Shown here: positions 1 to 6,894 of the stretch, piece by piece
Numbering within the stretch: position 1 is the stretch's first letter
How the letters are laid out: each line of letters begins with the position of its first letter
DNA from: JBBKWH01 sp037968855
Lineage (GTDB): Bacteria; Pseudomonadota; Gammaproteobacteria; Pseudomonadales; Moraxellaceae
DNA length: 25,280 nucleotides
NCBI GenBank assembly: GCA_037968855.1
Contig: JBBKWH010000083.1
Span: 1-25,280, forward strand
Reading direction: 5' to 3'
Notes under the pieces: model-generated
The model's input: only the letters and a program-made list of their open reading frames with translations
Told to the model about the DNA's origin: nothing
Database searches by the model: none
Position numbers and translations under genes: made by a program

Positions 1-3
1 TAT

Positions 4-21
4 CTTAACTGACTGGCATTA
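4..21. repeat. Terminal repeat of a dispersed element (one end only)
   Basis: The 18 bases CTTAACTGACTGGCATTA are the exact reverse complement of the left end (11508-11525) of the 222-bp element between metF and bioA, and match its right end (11712-11729) with one mismatch. This is therefore probably one end of a second copy whose body lies outside the window to the left. The following bases (22-65) contain a doubled TTAGGCC, a T run and a weak hairpin but no gene. Confidence 0.6.
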
Positions 22-65
22 GGCCATCTTAGGCCGCTTTTTTGATGTTAAAAATCACATCACCG

Positions 66-668
66 TTATAGATCTACACAATAAGCCAATGCCTGAGCCA
101 ACACTTGATCCTGCGGTAAGGTCGCATCCAAACGCCGAATCCTTTGCGGCTCAGCCTGTGCGCGTGTCACATACTCAGCATGTACCCGCTCAAAAAAAGC
201 CATTCGCTCTTGCTCAAAACGATCCAAAGCACCACGCGCGGTCGCTCTAGCCATACCCAACTCAATCGGTGCATCTAACCAAAAAGTTAGATTGGGCAAG
301 ATCGGCACAAACTGGTCCACCAAACTTTGTACTTGTGTATGTGCTAAGCCACGTCCACCACATTGATAGGCAAAGCTAGCATCAATAAAGCGATCACACA
401 GCACCCACTTGCCCACAGCCAAGGCCGGTTGAATCACTTCGGCAAGATGTTGCGCTCTAGCTGCAAACAACAACAGTAACTCGCAATGTCGATCAACAGG
501 CTCATCATCATTAACCAATAGTAGCTCACGAATCCGCTCGGCCAGCGGTGTACCACCGGGTTCGCGGGTCAGCACTAACTCTACGCCTTGCTCGCGTAAA
601 GCCGTCGCCAATCCTTGAATCAAGGTGGTCTTGCCGACGCCTTCCGTCCCCTCAAAACTAATAAACAT
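66..668 (-). CDS. tmk: Thymidylate kinase
   Basis: Cytosolic dTMP kinase, which phosphorylates dTMP to dTDP with ATP in dTTP synthesis. The 200-residue length is typical. The P-loop GTEGVGKT is at residues 7-14, the TREPGGT motif at 34-40, and the DRF of the DRX motif at 92-94 followed by the usual ASFAYQ. The LID region carries ARGALDRFE. The ATG at 668 lies 3 bases after the mltG stop, and a GGAGG inside the last codons of mltG serves as its ribosome-binding site, so the two genes are translationally linked. The order pabC-mltG-tmk is the classic gamma-proteobacterial arrangement, usually followed by holB, which would lie to the left of the window. Confidence 0.97.
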   Translation of the reverse strand: MFISFEGTEGVGKTTLIQGLATALREQGVELVLTREPGGTPLAERIRELLLVNDDEPVDRHCELLLLFAARAQHLAEVIQPALAVGKWVLCDRFIDASFAYQCGGRGLAHTQVQSLVDQFVPILPNLTFWLDAPIELGMARATARGALDRFEQERMAFFERVHAEYVTRAQAEPQRIRRLDATLPQDQVLAQALAYCVDL

Positions 669-671
669 CGC

Positions 672-1742
672 TTAGCCTCCGGCCTGACGTTTTTGCCGCA
701 GAACTTTGAGATACTCTGCCACGGCAGCATTGTGTTCGGCCAAATTGCGGCTAAATTTATGCCCACCTGTGCCTGTTGCGACAAAATACAGTGCTTTGCT
801 TGATGACGGATGTAAAGCCGCATGAATAGCAGCACGACTTGGTAAGGCAATCGGCGTTGGTGGCAAACCATTGATGTGATATGTGTTATAGGCAGTCGGT
901 GTTTGCAAATCCTTACGGGTAATATTGCCGTTGTATGCCGCACCCATGCCGTAGATCACTGTTGGATCCGTTTGCAGACGCATACCAATCCTTAAGCGAT
1001 TGACAAACACTGCCGCCACATCCGCACGCTCGCCACCAATACCGGTTTCTTTTTCCACAATCGAGGCCATAATTAGTGCATCGTAGGGTGTCTGATACGG
1101 TAATCCATCGGCTCGCTTGGCCCATTCTTCATCCAAAATCCGTGCTTGATTTTGATATAGATGCTTCAGGATCGCCTGATCACTTTCGCCTTGGGCAAAA
1201 TAATAGGTATCCGGTGCAAACCATCCTTCTGGGTGCGTGGCGCTGGCACCGATTTTTTTCATCAATGCGGCTGGATCAATTCCGGTTAACTGATGATCAA
1301 GGCTGTCGTTTTGTGCGAGACGTTGGGCCAATTGAGCAAAGGTACTCCCCTCAATCACGGTAATCCGCACCATCTGCGCCATACTGCCATCGGACAAATG
1401 CTGCATGATTTGACGAATATCTTGGCCAGCCTCTAAGCGATAGACACCAGCTTTTAGGCTGTCGTGAATAAACACCCGTTGATAAATTTTGGCCAAAATC
1501 GGCAGGTGTAACTGGCCCGACTGACTAAACTGATGAATCAAACCAGAATAGGTCTCACCTGACTTGACCCGTAACATCTGCCCACCGGCAGGCACTGGAA
1601 TAGCCCGATATAAGCCCTGCCACAACGCCAACCCCGCGATTAGCATGATAGCCAACAGAATAATCCAGCCGCCCAACCAACCACGGCGTGCGGGTGCAGG
1701 CTTTTTTTGAGCAGGTGAGCGCTTTGTTAAAGATTTGGACAT
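672..1742 (-). CDS. mltG: Endolytic murein transglycosylase MltG (YceG family)
   Basis: Inner-membrane lytic transglycosylase that cuts nascent glycan strands and limits their length. A basic N-terminus (KSLTKR...PARRG) precedes one membrane segment (GGWIILLAIMLIAGLALW), then the YceG-like periplasmic domain with EGWFAPDTYYF and ASIVEKETG; the first Glu of EKETG aligns with the catalytic Glu218 of E. coli MltG. The C-terminus has the expected NTYHINGLPPTPIALPS block. I chose the ATG at 1742. An in-frame GTG at 1754 would add four residues. Neither start has a clear Shine-Dalgarno, so expression may depend on coupling to pabC, which ends at 1773. Confidence 0.95.
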   Translation of the reverse strand: MSKSLTKRSPAQKKPAPARRGWLGGWIILLAIMLIAGLALWQGLYRAIPVPAGGQMLRVKSGETYSGLIHQFSQSGQLHLPILAKIYQRVFIHDSLKAGVYRLEAGQDIRQIMQHLSDGSMAQMVRITVIEGSTFAQLAQRLAQNDSLDHQLTGIDPAALMKKIGASATHPEGWFAPDTYYFAQGESDQAILKHLYQNQARILDEEWAKRADGLPYQTPYDALIMASIVEKETGIGGERADVAAVFVNRLRIGMRLQTDPTVIYGMGAAYNGNITRKDLQTPTAYNTYHINGLPPTPIALPSRAAIHAALHPSSSKALYFVATGTGGHKFSRNLAEHNAAVAEYLKVLRQKRQAGG

Positions 1743-1772
1743 AGATGCAGGCACAGCCAGAACAACGGGCGC

Positions 1773-2618
1773 TCAGGATAGAAGATCGGCTAACAAACTG
1801 TCTACGCGTTCAAGTGATAAAACACGGCCATTCAGCGCTTGTACCGGTCGAACCCCCATTAGCGCATTACAAAAAAACAGTGCCTCCACCTGATCCAATT
1901 GATCCCGATGGATCTGGGTTATCGCCATCGACATGCTCCGCTTTTTCATTCGCGCCAACAGTTCGGCTCGCATCACGCCAGCAATCCCCGCACGATGTAA
2001 CGATGGGGTTTGCCACTGACCATTCAGATACAGCCAACAATTACTCTGTACACCTTCAATGATCCAGTCGTCTAAATCACAGACCAATGCTTCAGGCCAA
2101 TCGGTCTGGGCCAATTCACGGCGTAAGAGCACCTGCTCCAAACGATTTAACGTTTTAAGACCGGCTAACGCGACTGAGCTATGCCCTAAACAGCCCGACA
2201 ACAGACCGCTCTGGATAGGTGGCGTGCAATGGATCACAGCTACTGTGATGTCGTGAGGCGCAGCCTCTGGCAACATCTGCCAATAACAACTGGCTGGCTG
2301 ACTCGGCGGTAAATAACCGCGTGGCCCTGCACCACGACTGATCAATAGCTTGATCGCACCCCATTGCATCTGTATCGCTTGAGCCTTAAGCCAAAAATCA
2401 AGCTGGCTCACATCGAGATGCAAGTCTAAACGCTGTCTAGCATCATCAATACGGTCTAAATGATGCGACCAAAGTTCAATCTGGCCAGCCGACACGCGCA
2501 TACTGCTAAAAAATCCATCGCCGTACAAAAACGCCCGATCATCCGGCGAGATCGCATCGCACGACTGGCCATCTTTCCACCACTGTGATAACACAGACGA
2601 CATAGGATTCATCAGCAT
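1773..2618 (-). CDS. pabC: Aminodeoxychorismate lyase (PabC), class IV PLP aminotransferase fold
   Basis: Converts 4-amino-4-deoxychorismate to p-aminobenzoate and pyruvate for folate synthesis. The 281 residues begin with the FLYGDGFFSSMRV block of class IV PLP enzymes. GLKTLNRLEQVLLRRE contains the presumed Schiff-base Lys, and IIEGVQSNCWLYLNGQWQTP followed by GIAGVMR is the cofactor-binding half. Its ATG shares one base with the exporter stop (TAATG), so it looks translationally coupled to the ABC exporter. In-frame ATGs at 2612 and 2603 are alternative starts. In most gamma-proteobacteria fabF lies immediately upstream; here a peptide exporter occupies that place. Confidence 0.93.
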   Translation of the reverse strand: MLMNPMSSVLSQWWKDGQSCDAISPDDRAFLYGDGFFSSMRVSAGQIELWSHHLDRIDDARQRLDLHLDVSQLDFWLKAQAIQMQWGAIKLLISRGAGPRGYLPPSQPASCYWQMLPEAAPHDITVAVIHCTPPIQSGLLSGCLGHSSVALAGLKTLNRLEQVLLRRELAQTDWPEALVCDLDDWIIEGVQSNCWLYLNGQWQTPSLHRAGIAGVMRAELLARMKKRSMSMAITQIHRDQLDQVEALFFCNALMGVRPVQALNGRVLSLERVDSLLADLLS

Positions 2619-4786
2619 TAAGCATCCGGTTGATACGGCTCAGCCCGCATTGCACCAGTGACTGGATCACGGGTCAAGCGACTATCTTGCTGTATTTTAC
2701 CCGCACCTAGCACCACCACACGCTCTGCTGTGGCAATAGTTTCGGGACGATGCGCCACAATAATCCGTGTGATATTCAATTGATTAATCGCCGCATTCAC
2801 CTGATGCTCACGTTCGACATCCAAATGACTGGTCGCCTCATCCAAAAACAAAATTGACGGCTGCTTATATAAGGCACGTGCCAACAAGACACGTTGCTTT
2901 TGTCCACCCGATAGCACCGTACCCATATCACCAACCAAGGTATTAAAGCGCATCGGCATACGCAAAATATCATCATAAATCGCGGCGAGTTTGGCACATT
3001 GCTCAATCCGCGCCTGATCGGTCCGTGGATCAAAAAAGCTAATATTGTCTGCCAGCGACCCAGCAAACAGCACATCATCTTGCATCACCGTACCAACCAT
3101 CTGGCGTAGATGCTCAAGGCCCAAGGCAGCCAACGGCACACCACCCACACTAATCTCACCTTCTGTTGGATGCAAAATACCCAACAAGATATTGATCAAG
3201 GTTGATTTACCGCAACCTGATGGCCCCACAATCGCAATAGACTGCCCTGCGGGAATCGACAAACTCACGCCATCTAGCACCCAAGGTTCCTGTTCGCTAT
3301 AGCGGAAGCGAAGATTTTTGACCTCAATGCTTGGCCTAATGGTCTGATCTGGATCAAATGCCGTCGCTTGATGCAGCTCTTCTTGTGGGGTGAGCACAAT
3401 ATCTGACAGTCGCTCTGACTGGATGCGCAGCATACGCAGCTCAAAGTACTTATCAATTAAGCCACCGACGCGACCACCAAACATACTCTTATAAGAAATA
3501 AAAGCGATCAGCACGCCCACGGTAAAATTGCCGTCAATGACCATTCTGGCACCCAGCAGAATGATCACAATATTCTCAACACCAAACAGCAAACCATTAA
3601 TCAGTCGATACCAAATCGACATTTTTTCGGTACGCAAATTGGCATTGACTTGATCAACCATCAAGGCCAACCAAGACGCCTGACGCTCATCTTGACGACC
3701 AAACAACTTGATCGCTCGCGCACCGCGAATGGTTTCCAAAAAATGGCTGCTTTGCTTGGCCGCATGAATAATCGTTTCTTCCGTAGCCAAACGTAAGGGG
3801 CGATACCACGCCCAACGCATCAAGCCATACAACACCATGGCAGCAATCGAAATCCATGCCAAATCTGGGGCATATAAGAACATCATAAACACCACCAAAA
3901 TCGTCATCAGGCCATCCAAAATGGCTTCTAAAAACGTGGTGGTGAGTGTTTGTTGAATATGATCAATCGCACCAAAGCGAGACACAATATCGCCCAAATG
4001 CCGCTTGGCAAAATAATCCACTGGCAAGTGAATCAAATGGCTAAACACATTGGCACGCCATTGCACATTTAGCGTCGTCCCCATGTACAAAATGATCCAA
4101 CTACGCAGTGTCGATACACTCTGCTGCATCAACATTAACAAGCCAAAACCCAATGCCAATAGCGTCAATAAATCTAAATCTTGTGCCGGAATGACGTTAT
4201 CCAACACCCATTGCATAAACAATGGACTAGCCAGCGCAAACACCTCTAAGGTGAGCGCTAACAGTAAAATCTGCACCATCGACCGCTTTAAGCCATACAC
4301 CTGACCCATCAACTGACTCAGGCGAATCGACACCACATGTTTTTCTGGCTCAAAACCAGGTGCAGGCCACATTTCAAGCGCCACACCAGTAAAGCACTCA
4401 CCGACCTCTGCCAGACTTAAGCGCCGCTCGCCCATGGCTGGATCGTGAATCAATACCTCTCGACCAGACACCGACTTCAACACCACAAAGTGATTAAAAT
4501 TCCAATGCAAAATACACGGCTTGCGTAGCTGCGGTAGATCCTCGATTGCCAACTTGACAGGACGGGTGGCTAATTTGAGCGAATTGGCCATGTGGATCAG
4601 TTGGGATAAGCGTGCACCATGCAACGACACCGGAAAGCGCCGTCTTAAACTGGCAACATCAGTTCGATAGCCATAAAAACCAGCGACCATTGCCACACAT
4701 GCCAAGCCACATTCAGTGGCCTCAGTTTGTAACAACACTGGCAACCGACTTTGCGAGCCGAACGCCAAATGATCAATAATAGACAT
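2618..4786 (-). CDS. Peptidase-containing ABC exporter (C39 peptidase, membrane domain, ATPase), CvaB-like
   Basis: Inner-membrane exporter predicted to cut a double-glycine leader and export the peptide through a type I channel. The start at 4786 follows AGGAAGG with 7-base spacing; an in-frame ATG at 4810 has no such site. Numbered from 4786 (722 residues): C39 domain about 15-140 with Q20, the nucleophile C26 in TECGLAC, H99 in NFNHF and D115 in IHDP, so the triad looks intact. The membrane domain (about 165-440) has the usual hydrophobic stretches. The ATPase has Walker A GPSGCGKST (521-529), LSGGQ (625-629), Walker B ILFLDE and H679. The general type is secure. Its assignment to the peptide at 6232-6435 is inferred from adjacency and the matching leader. 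Confidence 0.95.
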   Translation of the reverse strand: MSIIDHLAFGSQSRLPVLLQTEATECGLACVAMVAGFYGYRTDVASLRRRFPVSLHGARLSQLIHMANSLKLATRPVKLAIEDLPQLRKPCILHWNFNHFVVLKSVSGREVLIHDPAMGERRLSLAEVGECFTGVALEMWPAPGFEPEKHVVSIRLSQLMGQVYGLKRSMVQILLLALTLEVFALASPLFMQWVLDNVIPAQDLDLLTLLALGFGLLMLMQQSVSTLRSWIILYMGTTLNVQWRANVFSHLIHLPVDYFAKRHLGDIVSRFGAIDHIQQTLTTTFLEAILDGLMTILVVFMMFLYAPDLAWISIAAMVLYGLMRWAWYRPLRLATEETIIHAAKQSSHFLETIRGARAIKLFGRQDERQASWLALMVDQVNANLRTEKMSIWYRLINGLLFGVENIVIILLGARMVIDGNFTVGVLIAFISYKSMFGGRVGGLIDKYFELRMLRIQSERLSDIVLTPQEELHQATAFDPDQTIRPSIEVKNLRFRYSEQEPWVLDGVSLSIPAGQSIAIVGPSGCGKSTLINILLGILHPTEGEISVGGVPLAALGLEHLRQMVGTVMQDDVLFAGSLADNISFFDPRTDQARIEQCAKLAAIYDDILRMPMRFNTLVGDMGTVLSGGQKQRVLLARALYKQPSILFLDEATSHLDVEREHQVNAAINQLNITRIIVAHRPETIATAERVVVLGAGKIQQDSRLTRDPVTGAMRAEPYQPDA

Positions 4787-4833
4787 GTGGGAACCTTCCT
4801 TGTATTGCATTCATTCCAGACTGTACGCTCATG

Positions 4834-6141
4834 TTAAATACGTCCAGACACAGTAAACAAAGGCTCAAGTACCCACTCATACAAACGACGTTTTTCTTGC
4901 AAAATATCAGCATCAAGCAACATTCCCGCCTGTAGCGGTTGAGCTTTGCCGTACGCTTGCACCGTTTGCGACTTAATCTTGACCTTGACCCGATAGACCG
5001 GCTCACCTCGTTCCAACACACTCGGATCCATGGCCAAGCCACTCGCGGCCAACTCATTTGGATTCAGTGCGGTTCGAGACACACTGACCACCTTGCCTTC
5101 ACCTTGACCAAACTTCTGGTAGGCATACGCTTGATAGCGCAACAGCACCTTTTGACCCTCTTGAATAAAGCCAGCAGCACGCGATGGCACATAAAGCTGC
5201 GCCTCCAAATACGTATTTTCTGGTACGATAGACAACATCGGCCGTGATGGATCAACCACCTGACCTGCTTCTACCAATACGGCTGTGGCTACACCAGACT
5301 CAGGGGCCAATACCTTGATTTCACGCCGGCCTTCACTCTCAGTGAGTTCTTGCTGAGTCTGGGTCAGACTACGTGACATTTGTGCCAGCACCGTTTGCTG
5401 CTTCGACGGTAAGGCCATCAACTCGCGAGCCTGTCGATCTAACTCGCCTTGTAAGTTAATTTTGTCGCGACTTAGACTTTGATAGCGCCCCACCTGATCC
5501 AATAAACTTTCTTGCTGCTGTTGCAATTGTTCTTGTGAGGCAAAGCCCTGATTGACCAACGACTGATAGCGCGCAACGGCTGTACGCGCCAAATCTGATC
5601 GGCGTGATTGCTCGGCCATTTGGCTATCAATTTGACTGATCTCACGACGGATACCAGCAATCTGTCCTTGCAACTGACTAATATCGTCTCGTTGCACCTG
5701 CTTGGTTTTTTCGATTTCAAACATCAAGGACTGACGGCGCTGCTCGACCTGTTGGCTAATCTGCGCCTGCACACCATGGCCTGCACCACCAGCCGTACGA
5801 TCACTAGAAATGACATACAGCACATCGCCTTGCCGAATCGACTGCCCCTCTTGCACCTCGCGCGACGTAATCACACCAGTCTGTACCGGATAAACCCGAA
5901 TCATGCCCTGCATCGGTGCCAACTGACCCACCACAGGCGTGCGACGGGTATAGCTGCCAAAGTAAAACAGTGACATCACCAACAGGCCCAGCACCACTGC
6001 AACCACAGTCAGCACAGTAAAAGAAAAAGGCCGAATTAAGACAATTCGACCATAACCACTGATTTTTTGCGCATCCAGCGCCTGCTGGCGAAACAGCGTT
6101 GTGCTTGCTTGCTCAGCCTGTTGTTTTGACGGTTCAGACAT
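4834..6141 (-). CDS. HlyD/CvaA-type periplasmic adaptor of a type I secretion system
   Basis: Membrane-fusion protein expected to link the C39 exporter to a TolC-type outer-membrane channel. A short cytosolic tail is followed by one membrane segment (FTVLTVVAVVLGLLVMSLFYFGSYTRR split around the middle). A lipoyl-like half (VQTGVITSREVQEGQSIRQGDVLYVI) precedes a long Gln-rich coiled coil (roughly residues 130-275). The second lipoyl half (APESGVATAVLVEAGQVV) and a beta-barrel domain (YLEAQLYVPSRAAGFI, then LLRYQAYAYQKFGQGEG) follow. The start is uncertain: ATGs at 6141, 6168 and 6186 are in frame and none has a good ribosome-binding site. The one at 6186 lies inside a hairpin, so I prefer 6141 (435 residues). 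No outer-membrane channel gene is in the window. Confidence 0.92.
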   Translation of the reverse strand: MSEPSKQQAEQASTTLFRQQALDAQKISGYGRIVLIRPFSFTVLTVVAVVLGLLVMSLFYFGSYTRRTPVVGQLAPMQGMIRVYPVQTGVITSREVQEGQSIRQGDVLYVISSDRTAGGAGHGVQAQISQQVEQRRQSLMFEIEKTKQVQRDDISQLQGQIAGIRREISQIDSQMAEQSRRSDLARTAVARYQSLVNQGFASQEQLQQQQESLLDQVGRYQSLSRDKINLQGELDRQARELMALPSKQQTVLAQMSRSLTQTQQELTESEGRREIKVLAPESGVATAVLVEAGQVVDPSRPMLSIVPENTYLEAQLYVPSRAAGFIQEGQKVLLRYQAYAYQKFGQGEGKVVSVSRTALNPNELAASGLAMDPSVLERGEPVYRVKVKIKSQTVQAYGKAQPLQAGMLLDADILQEKRRLYEWVLEPLFTVSGRI

Positions 6142-6172
6142 TCGGGATCCAGAAATAAAATGATCCATAGAA

Positions 6173-6197
6173 AACAGGCCGCACATGGCGGCCTGTT
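6173..6197 (-). terminator. Hairpin between the peptide gene and the adaptor gene (terminator or attenuator)
   Basis: On the minus strand AACAGGCCGC and GCGGCCTGTT form a perfect 10-bp, GC-rich stem with a 5-base loop, followed by TTCT; with the last two stem bases this gives four T residues. It lies 34 bases after the peptide stop and just before the adaptor. Such a weak terminator would give abundant transcript for the small peptide and partial read-through into the exporter. The T run is short, so an RNA-stabilising or processing role is an alternative. Confidence 0.6.
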
Positions 6198-6231
6198 GGC
6201 GATAACAGCAATACTACTGTATATCAAAGTA

Positions 6232-6435
6232 TTACAGAAGGATTGGGTCTGAACCCCCACATACTGGCTTTGGCTCACATACTGGCTTTGGTGCGCATAC
6301 TGGCTTTGGTGCGCATGACCATGACGAACTATAAGAAAAATCGAAAGAAAAGCTTTTGCTAAAACTAAAGCCAAAGAAGCCACCGGACACTTCTTGCACT
6401 TCGTTTAGGCTTAACTCTTGGATGGATGTGTTCAT
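6232..6435 (-). CDS. Double-glycine-leader secreted peptide with C-x-PKPV repeats (putative microcin-like precursor)
   Basis: A 67-residue precursor I do not recognise. Residues 1-19 (MNTSIQELSLNEVQEVSGG) are a textbook double-glycine leader of the kind cut by C39 exporters. The predicted 48-residue product starts FFGFSFSKSF and alternates aromatic with small or polar residues up to about residue 40. It then has CAPKPV, CAPKPV and CEPKPV and ends CGGSDPILL. Cys at 41, 47, 53 and 59 are spaced exactly six apart. The ATG at 6435 is preceded by AGGA with 9-base spacing; an ATG at 6462 in the same frame has no such site and would lengthen the leader atypically. The exporter and adaptor genes follow on the same strand. 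Function unknown: bacteriocin, structural or signalling peptide are all open. No modification enzyme is adjacent. Confidence 0.8.
   Translation of the reverse strand: MNTSIQELSLNEVQEVSGGFFGFSFSKSFSFDFSYSSSWSCAPKPVCAPKPVCEPKPVCGGSDPILL
6259..6312. repeat. Three tandem 18-bp units encoding the C-x-PKPV repeats
   Basis: Units at 6259-6276, 6277-6294 and 6295-6312 share the core CATACTGGCTTTGG and differ only at a few edge bases (GCTC or GTGC after the core, A or G before it). Because the unit is six codons, gain or loss of a unit keeps the frame and changes the peptide by one hexapeptide. The near-identity, including third positions, points to recent duplication by slippage or unequal exchange. 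Confidence 0.9.
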
Positions 6436-6894
6436 ACTGTCAATTCCTAAGGAGGATTTCATCAAAAAATTGGTCGAAGACCCAATACCATCCCTAGCGC
6501 ACAGACATCCTTGAACATCATGCCATACAGCCTGCCACAATAGACGACTGATCATCAAGACTAATGAATCTATTGAGCAGCATGCTGCGTGCATAGATTG
6601 AATCCTATGATTCACCATTCAATAAGTCAACCAATCCAAAAGCAGCCACGTTCCACCCTCAATATCAACGCTAGCAGTCGGTCCAGCAGCTTTATGCGAC
6701 CTATCATCCGAAAAAATGAACAGACTCTCATTATTTTGCTTGTTTTGATTAGCTAATCTAAACAATCAAATCACCGCCCAAGGCAATTTTATTTATACTC
6801 ATTTCAGCTAAAGAAATCATAATTTATTCTTTTATTCTGCATTAGAACGGATTCATGATACCGCTATCTCTTTGTCTGTGCGGTGATGACTCCT
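6436..6894. other. Divergent intergenic region between the peptide gene and the CysB-family regulator
   Basis: About 460 bases without a convincing gene. It holds the predicted cassette promoter and an AT-rich stretch (about 6720-6850) in front of the regulator gene. Within that stretch lies a perfect 12-bp palindrome, GATTAGCTAATC (6747-6758). LysR-type proteins often bind partly symmetric sites near their own promoter, so the palindrome is a candidate operator, but no consensus supports it further. Confidence 0.4.
6602..6630 (-). promoter_or_regulatory. Predicted sigma-70 promoter for the peptide-exporter cassette
   Basis: On the minus strand TTGACT (6630-6625) and TAGGAT (6607-6602) are separated by 17 bases. 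This matches 5 of 6 consensus bases at -35 and 4 of 6 at -10. Transcription would begin near 6595 and give a leader of about 160 bases before the peptide ATG. Seen by eye only. Confidence 0.45.

Noticed and set aside
6259..6312. Short tandem repeats as a CRISPR array
   Set aside because: The units are contiguous with no spacers, only 18 bp long, and code for hexapeptides; no cas genes are near.
6036..6383. Minus-strand frame with His/Gln/Ser/Tyr repeats (HQSQY)
   Set aside because: It is the same 18-bp DNA repeat read in another frame and runs into the adaptor gene; the frame with the GG leader explains the locus.
6436..6618. Upstream extension of the double-glycine peptide frame to 128 residues
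   Set aside because: The extension is not protein-like, and the ATG at 6435 has an AGGA site and gives a leader of normal length.
6607..6756. A 49-codon frame on the plus strand (MIHHSISQPIQ... ending TLIILLVLIS), a possible small membrane or immunity peptide
   Set aside because: No ribosome-binding site, low-complexity composition, and it overlaps the predicted cassette promoter on the other strand. It is kept only as a remote immunity candidate.
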